Shown here in pieces: positions 18,386 through 27,412 of a stretch of 64,000 nucleotides of DNA. The notes under the pieces are model-generated. The model was not told the DNA's origin, searched no databases, and saw only the letters and a program-made list of their open reading frames with translations. Position numbers and translations under genes: made by a program. The DNA is from an uncultured Ruegeria sp. GTDB lineage: Bacteria > Pseudomonadota > Alphaproteobacteria > Rhodobacterales > Rhodobacteraceae. The stretch spans positions 62,001 through 126,000 of the forward strand of contig NZ_CANNGO010000003.1 of assembly GCF_947504215.1 (NCBI RefSeq), read 5' to 3'. Position 1 is the first letter of the stretch. Each line of letters opens with the position of its first letter.

Positions 18386-19621
18386 ATGCCCAACCCGCTT
18401 ACACTGGCAACCTCGACGCCAACCACGCCCAACAAACCCGGCGCCGGCCAAAGGGAAAATCACGATTCCAAAGGATCGACAAGCTTCCTTGACGTCATGA
18501 AGGAAAAGGACATTCCCTCCGAACCGGAGGCCATGATTGCAGATGCTCAGGACACGGAAGCGGAGGTAGAGGCCAGGACCCCTGACGTTGAAGGAACCCC
18601 TCCCTTACCGCCCAAGCTGCTGGTCGAAAATCAAGTATCCCAGCCAACAAGGGTCGCTGAAAACATAACCACAGCTCAGCCGGTGAATGATAGCGCCTCC
18701 GAGGTTGCGCCAACACAAAATGAAACATCCATGGTCACCAATCCTGAGGCCAATCTCGTGGACGAAGTGCAGAGACCGGTTTTGAGACGAGATAACCAAC
18801 CAATGCCCGCACCACCAAGCGCGACGCCTGTGCTGTCTGAGGGGAAAAATGCAGGAAACCCGGCCTCTGCAACACGGGGATCTGAGATCATTCGCTCGGA
18901 CGGACCGGCGACCGCCCAAACAGCGCACTCCGTCGGACCAGTTTCCAAACTCGTGGTCAACCCGTCCGCAATGGGTTCGCGGCTGGCCGATGATCCGCAA
19001 TCACCCCCTATCCCTGCGGGCACAAGCGCCCGGACGAATGCGCCAAAGCCTGCTCCGACCGTAGCGCAGATTCAATTGATCGCTGCGGCCAAGGCCGCCG
19101 ACTTGGACGAGGTTCAGCAAAGCGAAAAAGCAGAAGGGCTACTTTCTTCAAGGGATGAGCCATCACTTCACACCACGCGCGAATCGGGGGCTCAACTGAT
19201 TTCAACATCGGCGACAACGCGCGCCGAAATCGCTAGGGTGATTGCTGGCCAACTGGCCGCTGCCATCCAGTCAAGACCCGGTTCCGGGGCGATTAAAATC
19301 GCCCTGAACCCGGAAGAACTGGGGCGCGTTTCCATCGTGTTGAATGGTCGAGAAGACGGGTTGCACGTGACAATTGCGGCAGAGCGCCCCGAGACGCTGG
19401 ACCTGATGCGACGGCACATGGCGACGCTGACGGCAGAGTTCCAGAAACTAGGATATGGCGAGATGTCTTTCGATCTGGGAACTTCGCCAGATCAACACCA
19501 CGAGAACGCAGGTTCGCAGGCAGGATCGCTTTTCGAACCGACCGCCGACGAAAGTGAGATTCGAACTGACCCCGTTCCTCGGCGCACCGCCCCGGGCAGT
19601 GGTATTGATATGAGGCTTTGA
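18386..19621 (+). CDS. fliK: Flagellar hook-length control protein FliK
   Basis: A 411-residue protein: a long low-complexity Pro/Ala/Thr/Glu-rich N-terminal ruler part (1-270) and a C-terminal Flg_hook domain (about 280-380) with AIKIALNPEELGRVSIVLN and LHVTIAAERPETLDLMRRHM. FliK measures the hook during export and switches the secretion gate from hook to filament substrates. Start has GGAGCAAA in front. It is followed after 3 nt by flgD, with which it forms a + strand operon, while rod and FlgN-like genes diverge. Confidence 0.9.
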   Translation: MPNPLTLATSTPTTPNKPGAGQRENHDSKGSTSFLDVMKEKDIPSEPEAMIADAQDTEAEVEARTPDVEGTPPLPPKLLVENQVSQPTRVAENITTAQPVNDSASEVAPTQNETSMVTNPEANLVDEVQRPVLRRDNQPMPAPPSATPVLSEGKNAGNPASATRGSEIIRSDGPATAQTAHSVGPVSKLVVNPSAMGSRLADDPQSPPIPAGTSARTNAPKPAPTVAQIQLIAAAKAADLDEVQQSEKAEGLLSSRDEPSLHTTRESGAQLISTSATTRAEIARVIAGQLAAAIQSRPGSGAIKIALNPEELGRVSIVLNGREDGLHVTIAAERPETLDLMRRHMATLTAEFQKLGYGEMSFDLGTSPDQHHENAGSQAGSLFEPTADESEIRTDPVPRRTAPGSGIDMRL

Positions 19622-19624
19622 AGC

Positions 19625-20287
19625 ATGATCAATCCAACTCAAGCCACACAACACGCGGCGCAGAACCAGTCTACCACAGCATCAAAAACGTCCGCAGTGA
19701 CTTCGGATTTTGAAACGTTTTTGCTGATGATGACTACGCAAGCGCAAAATCAGGATCCTTTGGAACCAATGGATTCGTCGGACTATGCGTCGCAGCTGGC
19801 GCAGTTTTCGATGGTAGAACAACAGGTGCAGACCAATGACCTGCTGGCCGCGTTGGCGACCGCGATGGGCAGCGTAAATCTAGATGAATTAGCGAGTTGG
19901 GTTGGCATGGACGTTCGGTCTGCATCGGCTTTTCACTTTGATGATGAACCGATCACCCTGTTTACTCAACCGGATCCTGCGGCAGACGAGACGACTTTGG
20001 TGATCCGCGATGAAGAGGGTAATGTCATCGATCGCATCACAGTGCCGGTAACCGAAACGGAGTTTGTATGGGCCGGTACGGATTCTGCTGGCAACCCGTT
20101 GGCATCGGGGACCTACTCAGCAACGCTGGAAAGTTATGAAAACAGGAAACTACTGTCCGAACAATTGGCGTCATCCTATCACCGTGTTGTCGAAGCGCAG
20201 GCCGGGGATGATGCGATTGTCTTGACGCTGGAAGGCGGTCTGGTGATATCAGCAACAGAGGTCACGGCGATCCGAACAGGCGCTTGA
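19625..20287 (+). CDS. flgD: Flagellar hook-capping protein FlgD
   Basis: A 220-residue FlgD, the cap that guides polymerisation of hook protein FlgE. The N-terminal secretion and conserved block DFETFLLMMTTQAQNQDPLEP MDSSDYASQLAQFSMVEQ is diagnostic (residues ~28-70); the rest is the Tudor/FnIII-like part (DEEGNVIDRITVP, WAGTDSAGNPLASGTYSATL). It follows fliK by 3 nt. Downstream the flagellar genes stop and a kinase-fold gene begins. Confidence 0.92.
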   Translation: MINPTQATQHAAQNQSTTASKTSAVTSDFETFLLMMTTQAQNQDPLEPMDSSDYASQLAQFSMVEQQVQTNDLLAALATAMGSVNLDELASWVGMDVRSASAFHFDDEPITLFTQPDPAADETTLVIRDEEGNVIDRITVPVTETEFVWAGTDSAGNPLASGTYSATLESYENRKLLSEQLASSYHRVVEAQAGDDAIVLTLEGGLVISATEVTAIRTGA

Positions 20288-20345
20288 TCTGACGGACTGG
20301 ACGGGCCAAACCTTGGCAACTTCCGACTCGCCAGAAGAATTGGTA

Positions 20346-21209
20346 ATGCCGCTGTCCGATCTGCCCTCACCACCTTCCGATCTAGTTCGGCAGCTCCAAG
20401 ATCAGGGGTTGATCGGCTCGGATGCGCGATTTGAAACGCTGTATGGTGGGCGCACCAATCAAGTGTGGAAGGTTCTTGGGGGCTATGGCGACAAAGTTCT
20501 GAAACTGTACCAAACATCCCTTGGAAATCCGCTGTTCCGTAACGATGCAGAACTAGAGGCGCGTTGCCTAAAGGCCTTGGAGGCTTCTGGTTTCGTGCCT
20601 CGATTGCGGGCGACCGGCCAGCATCGGAACGATCATTGGGTTTTTTACGACCACGCGCCGGGATCACCTTGGCGGGAAAATCCTGAACCTGTCGCGGAAT
20701 TGCTGCGCAAGTTGCATTCGCATCCGATCCTAGACGTCGCCCCGGAAGGGTGCAATGGCAGCGCTGACCTCACGGCGCACGGGCAAAAGATATTGGATGG
20801 GTGCGCATCAGAAACTCGCCGTAGGTTGATCGAATTGCGCCCAGCGCACACAGTACCTGCGACCACCAGAACATGCCTGATCCATGGCGACCCTGTTGCC
20901 GGGAATATTCTTGTGGCGAAAAGCGGGGTGACATTGATTGACTGGCAATGCCCGGCTGTGGGCGACCCTTGCGAAGACATCGCCTTGTTTCTGTCACCGG
21001 CCATGCAACGCCTTTATCGGGGCACACCCCTGACCGCCAAGGAAGTAGACCGATTCCTGTCAGCCTACAAACACCCAGAGATCATCGCCCGTTTCGAAGT
21101 TCTTCGTCCATGGTTTGCATGGCGTATGGCCGCATATTGCTTGTGGCGTGTCGAGAATGGCGCCACCGACTATGCTGAGGGGTTGCGGTTGGAAATGGAG
21201 ACGCTCTGA
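20346..21209 (+). CDS. Aminoglycoside-phosphotransferase-fold kinase
   Basis: A 287-residue protein of the APH/choline-kinase superfamily. Visible motifs: GGRTNQVWKV nucleotide loop, catalytic loop CLIHGDPVAGNILVAKSG (Brenner motif HxDxxxxN, residues ~185-200) and metal-binding LIDWQCPAVGDP. Substrate could be choline, ethanolamine, a sugar or homoserine; nothing in the sequence decides it. Start is uncertain: ATG at 20346 or an in-frame TTG at 20313, neither with a strong ribosome-binding site. It follows flgD by 58 nt and converges with an FAD oxidoreductase gene. Confidence 0.75.
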   Translation: MPLSDLPSPPSDLVRQLQDQGLIGSDARFETLYGGRTNQVWKVLGGYGDKVLKLYQTSLGNPLFRNDAELEARCLKALEASGFVPRLRATGQHRNDHWVFYDHAPGSPWRENPEPVAELLRKLHSHPILDVAPEGCNGSADLTAHGQKILDGCASETRRRLIELRPAHTVPATTRTCLIHGDPVAGNILVAKSGVTLIDWQCPAVGDPCEDIALFLSPAMQRLYRGTPLTAKEVDRFLSAYKHPEIIARFEVLRPWFAWRMAAYCLWRVENGATDYAEGLRLEMETL

Positions 21210-21221
21210 GTTGATGAGATC

Positions 21222-22523
21222 TCAGAGATCGGCAAACGCCATAGCAGCGTAAGCGGGCGGCATGATCGCGCGACGCCAGCGGCCAAAAGGAAACCGCCGC
21301 GGAGTCTGTGTCATTGGCGTAGGCAGGTTACTGTCTTGCCCCAACGCCAGTCGCGCCAACGCCCTTCCACAATAAGTCCCCATGGCGACACCATTTCCGT
21401 GATAGGCAAAGCCGGCAAGCAGTCCCGCCTGCCCCTGCACAGGTCCAACAAACGGCAGCAATCCACGCGACATGCACACCATACCCGACCAGATATGAGT
21501 CGCTTCGACCCGTGACCATTCGGGAAACATGCGCTGAAAATCCTGTTGCACCTTTCGCCGAATTGCGGCCTCGCTGCGCGGGGAGGATCGCAACCCGCCC
21601 CGCATGCCGAACAGAAAACGCCCATCCGGCATCAGTCGAAAATAGTGCAGCAGGTTTCGGGTATCATAGCACATCTGATCCGACGTCCACCCCTGCGCCA
21701 ACCGCTCTGCTTGGCTTAGGGGTCGGGTCACCATAACGGTGGATTGCGCAGGCATGTATCGGGCAGACATCCAGGCTGGTATATCCTCGCTGGAATATCC
21801 GTTGGTGCAGACAAGAACCTTTTTGGCGTTGACCCGACCGTTGGGTGTCTGCAGCACAAACCCTGATCCCACATTCTGTATGTTTAACACCGCGCTTTTT
21901 TGGAAGAATTCAACGCCAAGGGCCGCGGCGGCTTTTGCTATTCCGAAAAGATATTTCCGTGGGTTCAATCCAAATCCCACCGGCAGAGTGAGCCCTCCGT
22001 GGAACGACCCTCCGATACCTATCCCGGTCAATTCATGTTGCTCGTGCAAAGTTCCCGACGCATCCACCGTCCGGCGCAGCTTTTGCATCGCGCGAGGGGA
22101 GTGAGCCAGCTGGGTTTCGCCTTGCGAATGGGTATCAGCTTCGATTTCATGAACCGCCAGCAGATCCGATACCAACTGAACAGCGTCCAGTTCAGCCTGG
22201 CCATAAGCTTGTGCCGGCGACTGCCCAAACCGGCGTGCAATTTTTGCGTGATCAAGCTTTGACCCGCCCAGACAACAAAATCCGCCATTGCGACCTGATG
22301 CGCCCCATCCTGGCGTTTCAGCTTCGAACACGGCGACGGAAACTGCGCTTTCGACCAGATGCAATGCGGCAGAAACACCGGTGAAACCACCTCCGATGAT
22401 CGCAACATCCACACTGGTTGCATCCTGATGCTCGGGCCAATCCGGGCCGTCGATTGTCTCATCCCACCAACACCCCTCGCGCGGTCCAGGGCCGTAGGTG
22501 TAGTCTGGGAAAATACGCCTCAT
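21222..22523 (-). CDS. FAD-dependent amine oxidoreductase (PuuB-like)
   Basis: A 433-residue DAO-family flavoprotein. The Rossmann FAD motif VAIIGGGFTGVSAALHL is at about residues 39-55, followed by GWGASGRNGGF, the motif of gamma-glutamylputrescine oxidases and related amine oxidoreductases; the C-terminal FAD loop is GFAYHGNGVAMGTYCG. It should oxidise a secondary amine such as gamma-glutamylputrescine with O2. It sits at the end of a polyamine transporter operon (4-nt overlap with the potI-like gene), which supports a polyamine substrate, though no PuuA glutamate ligase is seen here. Confidence 0.85.
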   Translation of the reverse strand: MRRIFPDYTYGPGPREGCWWDETIDGPDWPEHQDATSVDVAIIGGGFTGVSAALHLVESAVSVAVFEAETPGWGASGRNGGFCCLGGSKLDHAKIARRFGQSPAQAYGQAELDAVQLVSDLLAVHEIEADTHSQGETQLAHSPRAMQKLRRTVDASGTLHEQHELTGIGIGGSFHGGLTLPVGFGLNPRKYLFGIAKAAAALGVEFFQKSAVLNIQNVGSGFVLQTPNGRVNAKKVLVCTNGYSSEDIPAWMSARYMPAQSTVMVTRPLSQAERLAQGWTSDQMCYDTRNLLHYFRLMPDGRFLFGMRGGLRSSPRSEAAIRRKVQQDFQRMFPEWSRVEATHIWSGMVCMSRGLLPFVGPVQGQAGLLAGFAYHGNGVAMGTYCGRALARLALGQDSNLPTPMTQTPRRFPFGRWRRAIMPPAYAAMAFADL

Positions 22524-23338
22524 TCCGCGCGTTCAGCCGCCATTTCGTCCTGCCGTTGACGCATCATCGCGCGTTTGGTGACCAGCGATGCGGTGACGAC
22601 GCCAACAGTGACGACCGCAATCATGATTGTTGAAAGCGCGTTGATTTCGGGACTTACACCCAAGCGCACCGCCGAGAAAATTTTGATCGGCAAGGTCGTG
22701 GCTGACGGGCCCGAGGTAAAGGACGCGATCACCAGATCATCCAGCGACAACGTAAAGGCCAACAACCACCCCGAAATCACTGCCGGCGCAATGATTGGCA
22801 GGGTCACAAGGCGAAAGGCCTGAGCAGATGAACATCCCAAATCCAACGCCGCTTCTTCCAATGATTGATCAAAGGTCACAAGGCGCGACGATACTACAAC
22901 GGAAACAAAGCACATCGAAAACGTCGTATGCGCCAAAACGATCGTCAGAATACCCCGATCAAGCCCGATGCCGATGAACAACAACAGCAGGGACAAACCT
23001 GTGATCACTTCGGGCATCACCAGCGGGGCGTAGATCATACCCGAGAACAGCGTACGGCCAAAGAAACGCCCGCCGCGCACCAGCACATACGCCGCCGCTG
23101 TGCCCAGAACAGTTGCCAGTGTCGAAGAGAACACCGCGACGCGTACAGTAACCCACGCAGCATCCAGAAATGCTTCGTTCTGAACCAGTTCACCGTACCA
23201 TTTGGTCGAGAACCCGGCCCAGACAGTGACCAGTTTGCTTTCGTTAAAGCTGAAGATGATCAGGATGATCATCGGGATATAGAGGAACGCAAACCCCAGC
23301 GTCAGGGAAACCGTGTTGAACCAGCTTAACCTGTTCAT
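22520..23338 (-). CDS. potI: Spermidine/putrescine ABC transporter permease (PotI type)
   Basis: A 272-residue inner-membrane permease with six hydrophobic helices and the EAA loop EEAALDLGCSSAQAFRLVTLP that contacts the ATPase. First helix LSWFNTVSLTLGFAFLYIPM. Start at 23338 overlaps the stop of the PotH gene (4 nt), which excludes the longer frame. Second permease of a PotFGHI-type importer. Confidence 0.9.
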   Translation of the reverse strand: MNRLSWFNTVSLTLGFAFLYIPMIILIIFSFNESKLVTVWAGFSTKWYGELVQNEAFLDAAWVTVRVAVFSSTLATVLGTAAAYVLVRGGRFFGRTLFSGMIYAPLVMPEVITGLSLLLLFIGIGLDRGILTIVLAHTTFSMCFVSVVVSSRLVTFDQSLEEAALDLGCSSAQAFRLVTLPIIAPAVISGWLLAFTLSLDDLVIASFTSGPSATTLPIKIFSAVRLGVSPEINALSTIMIAVVTVGVVTASLVTKRAMMRQRQDEMAAERAE

Positions 23339-24225
23339 TGCTCGGCCTCCGTCTGCTTTTGCTGGTTGCGTTGGAACAGTACGATCGGGATGATCAGGAT
23401 CAGCAGGAGAACCACCGCCACGGCACTTGCCACTGGCCAGTCCCGGTTCGAGAAAAACTCTTCCCACAACACCTTGCCGATCATCAGCGTACCGGATCCA
23501 CCCAGCAGGGACGGGATGACGAATTCACCTATCACCGGGATCATCACAAGGAAGCACCCGGCAATGATGCCCGGACGGGACAACGGGATTGTGACCAGCC
23601 AGAATGCCTGCACGCGCGAACAGCCCAAGTCTTCGGCAGCCTCGATCAGAGATCCATCCATCCGTTCAAGCGCCGAATAGATCGGGAGAATCATGAAAGG
23701 CAGATAGGTGTAGACGATGCCGATATAGACCGCGGTATTCGTGTTCAGAATGGTCAGCGGGGTCGAGATGATACCCGTCCACAGCAGCAACTGGTTCAGA
23801 TACCCGCCCTCGCTGAGAATACCCATCCACGCGTACACACGGATCAGGAACGAGGTCCAGAATGGCAGGATGACCAGCATCATCAGGGTTGGGCGCCATT
23901 CTTCCGGCGCTCTGGCCATGCCGTATGCGATGGGGTAACCAACGATCAGTGTCAGCACGGTCGAGATCAGCGCGATCTTGACGCTGGACAGATAGGCTTT
24001 CCAATACAGGTCATCTTCTGTCAGCCAAACGAAATTCTCCAGATCTAATTGACTGAAAAACTCTTTGATACCGGCCCAACCCTGAGACAGATCCAGCGTC
24101 GGCGTGTAAGGCGGGATCGCAAGGGCCGTGTCCGACAGCGATATCTTCAGAACGATGAAGAATGGTACCATAAACAGGGCCAAAAGCCAGACATATGGAA
24201 CGGCGATCAAAAAGGCGCGGCGCAT
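23335..24225 (-). CDS. potH: Spermidine/putrescine ABC transporter permease (PotH type)
   Basis: A 296-residue permease: N-terminal helix RRAFLIAVPYVWLLALFMVP, a periplasmic loop with DLSQGWAGIKEFF, and five further helices; EAA loop IEAAEDLGCSRVQAFWLVTIP. Its ATG at 24225 overlaps the stop of the ATPase gene by 1 nt. Works as a heterodimer with the PotI-like permease encoded immediately downstream. Confidence 0.9.
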   Translation of the reverse strand: MRRAFLIAVPYVWLLALFMVPFFIVLKISLSDTALAIPPYTPTLDLSQGWAGIKEFFSQLDLENFVWLTEDDLYWKAYLSSVKIALISTVLTLIVGYPIAYGMARAPEEWRPTLMMLVILPFWTSFLIRVYAWMGILSEGGYLNQLLLWTGIISTPLTILNTNTAVYIGIVYTYLPFMILPIYSALERMDGSLIEAAEDLGCSRVQAFWLVTIPLSRPGIIAGCFLVMIPVIGEFVIPSLLGGSGTLMIGKVLWEEFFSNRDWPVASAVAVVLLLILIIPIVLFQRNQQKQTEAEQ

Positions 24226-25352
24226 CAGTTGGCCAGCAAAACCGCAGCCGTTGCTGTCCAGGACAGCCAGACCGGGTCTTCCCAAGTGAAGGATCGACGC
24301 GAGATTCGCCGGGTATTGGCCGATTGCGCCTTGATAACAGTGCCATTCGCCAGCTCGACATAGTAGGTGGATAAGTTGCCCAGATAGGCGATGTCATGCA
24401 CTTTGCCCTGAATGGCGTTTACGGCGTCTTCTGGCCTCTCGGCGGAGATTGTCACCTTCTCGGGCCGGATCGCCAGATGGCACGATTGGCCGTTGGACAA
24501 TGCAGTGGCTGAGGTCGCAGTCAGTGGTGTCTGCCCTTCGGCCCAATCAACTTGATAAGTCTTATCTCCGCCCGACGTTGCGCGACCCTCGATGATATTC
24601 ACGTCGCCAATAAAATCCGCCACGTAAACCGAGTTCGGGTTTTCATAGATGCGATCGGGCGTCGCAACTTGTTTCAATTGCCCCTGATCCATCACCGCAA
24701 CGCGGCTGGCAACGGTCATCGCCTCTTCCTGATCGTGGGTCACAATCACGAAAGTGGTGCCCGTCTTTTCCTGAATGTCCATCAGTTCGAATTGCGTGTC
24801 TTGCCGCAGCTTCTTGTCCAAAGCGCCCAACGGTTCATCCAGCAACAGTAGTTTGGGCGCTTTGGCGAGCGATCGCGCCAATGCCACGCGCTGACGTTGC
24901 CCGCCCGAGATCTGATGCGGTTTGCGGCGGGCGAATTGTTCCAGTCGAGTCAGGCGTAACATCTCTTCAACGCGTTCTTGCAGATCATGTTTGGGCATGT
25001 TGTCCCTGCGCAAACCAAAGGCAATGTTGTCCCAGATGCTCAGATGCGGAAACAGGGCATAAGACTGGAACATCATGTTTACGGCGCGTTTGTTGGGCGG
25101 GATCGGATCAATGTCCTGACCCCCAAGCAGAATGTGCCCTTCCGTCGGGGTTTCAAACCCAGCCAGCATCCGCATCATCGTGGTTTTCCCACAACCGGAC
25201 GGTCCCAGCAAAGCAAAGAATTCACGCTCGAAAATGTCCAGAGACAGGTTGTCGATTGCCGTGAAGCTCCCGAAACGCTTGGTCACATTTTGGAACTGGA
25301 TCAATGGTTTCGCCTGTGGGTCTTCCCACGGCGCAAAAACGTCAGAGTTCAA
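24225..25352 (-). CDS. potG: Spermidine/putrescine ABC transporter ATPase (PotA/PotG)
   Basis: A 375-residue ABC ATPase. Walker A GPSGCGKTT, Q-loop MFQSYALFPHLS, signature ISGGQRQRVALARSL, Walker B LLLLDEPLGALD and switch His in VTHDQEE are all present in order. A C-terminal TOBE domain (about 285-370) is typical for CUT1/Pot importers. Separated from the binding-protein gene upstream by 75 nt that hold a perfect hairpin terminator, so its expression is probably lower than that of the binding protein. Confidence 0.93.
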   Translation of the reverse strand: MNSDVFAPWEDPQAKPLIQFQNVTKRFGSFTAIDNLSLDIFEREFFALLGPSGCGKTTMMRMLAGFETPTEGHILLGGQDIDPIPPNKRAVNMMFQSYALFPHLSIWDNIAFGLRRDNMPKHDLQERVEEMLRLTRLEQFARRKPHQISGGQRQRVALARSLAKAPKLLLLDEPLGALDKKLRQDTQFELMDIQEKTGTTFVIVTHDQEEAMTVASRVAVMDQGQLKQVATPDRIYENPNSVYVADFIGDVNIIEGRATSGGDKTYQVDWAEGQTPLTATSATALSNGQSCHLAIRPEKVTISAERPEDAVNAIQGKVHDIAYLGNLSTYYVELANGTVIKAQSANTRRISRRSFTWEDPVWLSWTATAAVLLAN

Positions 25353-25378
25353 AGCGGCCCCCGCATGTCGGTCAGGAC

Positions 25379-25414
25379 AGAAAATACGCTGGGCGGTGTC
25401 GACACCGCCCAGCG
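25379..25414 (-). terminator. Intercistronic hairpin terminator between binding protein and ATPase genes
   Basis: A perfect 28-bp palindrome at 25387-25414, followed on the minus strand by TATTTTCTG. It lies right after the binding-protein stop. Partial termination here would give more binding protein than membrane transporter, as in many ABC operons. Confidence 0.7.
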
Positions 25415-25427
25415 TCGAATAGTCGGA

Positions 25428-26513
25428 TCAGGTACCAGACTTGACCTTGGTCCAAAGACGAGTCACGACCCGCTGCACCTTCGCGGGATAAGGTGTGGTG
25501 ATGTAGAGATTCTGCATCGTAGCATCATCCGGATAGATTGCCGGATCACCGATCACGTCTTCCTCAAGAAATTCCTGAGACGCTTGGTTGCCGTTCGCGT
25601 AGTACACATAGTTCGACGCGGCGGCCATGTTGTTGGCGTCCAGAATGAAATCAAGGAACTTATGCGCGCCTTCCGGATTTGGTGCATCCGCCGGAATGGC
25701 CATCTGGTCGAACCACATCAGCGATCCTTCGGCGAAGGCATGATATTCGATCTCAACTCCGTTGTCCGCCTCGGCTGCGCGGTCCCGCGCCTGAAGGATG
25801 TCACCAGACCAGCCTACGGCAACACAGATATCGCCGTTTGCTAGCGCGTTGATGTATTCTGAGCTGTGGAATTTTTGAATATGCGGCCGGACGCTGGTCA
25901 GAACCTCTTCAGCTTTGCCAATCACGTCTTTGTCGTGACTGTCGGGATCCTCACCAATGTATTGCAGAACCATCGGGATGATTTCCGAGGGTGCATCCAG
26001 GAAATGCACCCCGCACGAGGCCAGCTTTTCCATATTCTCGGGCTTCAGGACCAGGTCCATGCTGTTCAAAGCAACATCATCGCCCAGCACTTCTTTGACT
26101 TTGCCGACATTAATGCCGAGGCCGGTCGTTCCCCACATGTAATTAATGGAATACGCGTTGTTCGGGTCGTAGCCTGCGGTGCGTTCCTGAATGACGTCCC
26201 ACAGGTTGCCAGAGTTCGACAACTTCGACGAATCCAGCTCTTGGAAGGCACCTGCTTGAATCTGACGTTGCAAGAACGTCCCGGACGGCACCACCACGTC
26301 ATAGCCGGAGCCACCGGCAAGCATTTTGGTCTCAAGGACCTCGTTGCTGTCAAATACGTCATAGATCAGGGTCAGGCCTGACTCTTCTTCGAATTTACTC
26401 AGCAGATCCTCGTCGATGTAGTCGGACCAGTTGTAAACACGCACCTCATCGGCAAAAGCCGCCGATGTCCCCAATGCGATGACCGCTGTCAGCGTCAGCG
26501 TTTTGATTATCAT
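25428..26513 (-). CDS. potF: Polyamine-binding periplasmic protein (PotF/PotD family)
   Basis: A 361-residue secreted solute-binding protein with signal peptide (MIIKTLTLTAVIALGTSAAFA, cleavage before DEVRVYNW). The mature start VRVYNWSDYIDEDLL is diagnostic of PotF/PotD, as are GGSGYDVVVPSGTFL and YSINYMWGTTGLGIN. It binds putrescine or spermidine in the periplasm and feeds the permeases encoded downstream. Start at 26513 follows GGGAGAAGAAT. First gene of the minus-strand operon, divergent from the GntR regulator. Confidence 0.92.
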   Translation of the reverse strand: MIIKTLTLTAVIALGTSAAFADEVRVYNWSDYIDEDLLSKFEEESGLTLIYDVFDSNEVLETKMLAGGSGYDVVVPSGTFLQRQIQAGAFQELDSSKLSNSGNLWDVIQERTAGYDPNNAYSINYMWGTTGLGINVGKVKEVLGDDVALNSMDLVLKPENMEKLASCGVHFLDAPSEIIPMVLQYIGEDPDSHDKDVIGKAEEVLTSVRPHIQKFHSSEYINALANGDICVAVGWSGDILQARDRAAEADNGVEIEYHAFAEGSLMWFDQMAIPADAPNPEGAHKFLDFILDANNMAAASNYVYYANGNQASQEFLEEDVIGDPAIYPDDATMQNLYITTPYPAKVQRVVTRLWTKVKSGT

Positions 26514-26555
26514 ATTCTTCTCCCTGCGAATGTACGAATATCTTCCCGTTTTTTT

Positions 26556-26667
26556 GGATTTGATCAAGTTTTGCGTTTTCCCCCGATCCAGCGTATGGTT
26601 TCACGAGGTCCGCCACCTGACAAGTCAGGGGTAGTCGAAATAGGATGAACCAATTGGATTTGATCAA
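26556..26667. promoter_or_regulatory. Repeated GGATTTGATCAA motif and CCTGAC-AA-GTCAGG dyad at the potF/gntR promoter
   Basis: GGATTTGATCAA occurs at 26556-26567 and again at 26656-26667, exactly 100 bp apart, with the palindromic core TTGATCAA. A third related site, ATTTGATCAT, is at 27366-27375 in front of the aminotransferase gene. Between the first two is the dyad CCTGAC-AA-GTCAGG (26616-26629). Either could be the operator of the GntR protein encoded here. Confidence 0.5.
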
Positions 26668-27337
26668 AAATAAGGCGTTGGCCACACCAACCGAGCGCGA
26701 GAAACGCCCCGCCCACGAGCAGGTATACCAAACTCTCAGATCTCAAATCCTGTTCGGCGAACTGGTCCCGGGTCAGCCCGTCACGATCCAGGGTTTGACT
26801 GATTCGCTGGGCGTCGGCATGACTCCGGTACGTGAAGCGATCCGCAGACTTATTTCGGACGGTGCATTGGTTTTTCAAGGCAATCGCCGGGTGAGTGTTC
26901 CATTGCTATCCACGGCTGACATCGAAGAGATGATATTCGCCAGAATATCAATAGAATCAGAGCTTTCTAGACGCGCAACGGCAAACCTGCAGGTCGAAGA
27001 TATTGATCATCTGGAGCGCATTGATCGGCATTTGGACCGGACTATCGCCGACGGCGACGTCAGCGGGTATCTACGTTTAAACCAAGCTTTTCACGAGACG
27101 CTGTATTCCCACGCGAACGCTCCGATCCTCAGTGATCTTGCGGAAAGATTATGGCTTCGGTTTGGCCCATCTCTGCGGGTTGTTTGCGGTCGCTTCGGCA
27201 CGCAAAGCCTGCCGGATCGACATAAAGATATTATTGCAGCTTTGCGCAAAGGGGACGCAGATCATGTGGCCAAGGCAACTGCTCAGGACATCGAGCAAGG
27301 GATGGAGCTGATGGCAGAAGCGCTTACAGCCGCCTAG
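26645..27337 (+). CDS. GntR-family (FCD) transcriptional regulator
   Basis: A 230-residue regulator: N-terminal winged helix (about 20-90; LVPGQPVTIQGLTDSLGVGM TPVREAIRRL) and an all-helical FCD effector domain (about 97-220) with the metal-ligand type residues in LNQAFHETLY and DRHKDIIAAL. FCD regulators sense small organic acids or amines. It lies between divergent potF and a co-directional polyamine-type aminotransferase, so it most likely controls polyamine uptake and breakdown. ATG at 26645 after a weak AGGATG-type site (GAAATAGG). Confidence 0.88.
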   Translation: MNQLDLIKNKALATPTEREKRPAHEQVYQTLRSQILFGELVPGQPVTIQGLTDSLGVGMTPVREAIRRLISDGALVFQGNRRVSVPLLSTADIEEMIFARISIESELSRRATANLQVEDIDHLERIDRHLDRTIADGDVSGYLRLNQAFHETLYSHANAPILSDLAERLWLRFGPSLRVVCGRFGTQSLPDRHKDIIAALRKGDADHVAKATAQDIEQGMELMAEALTAA

Positions 27338-27412
27338 TTCCATGCGATTCGATTGACAGCGCAGAATTTGATCATATTGTGATCTCCAATCGCTCTTGCA
27401 GGAGATTCTCCG

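Noticed and set aside
24978-25844. 288-codon open frame antisense to the pot ATPase and binding-protein genes
   Set aside because: Crosses two confirmed genes and the terminator between them; no recognisable domain.
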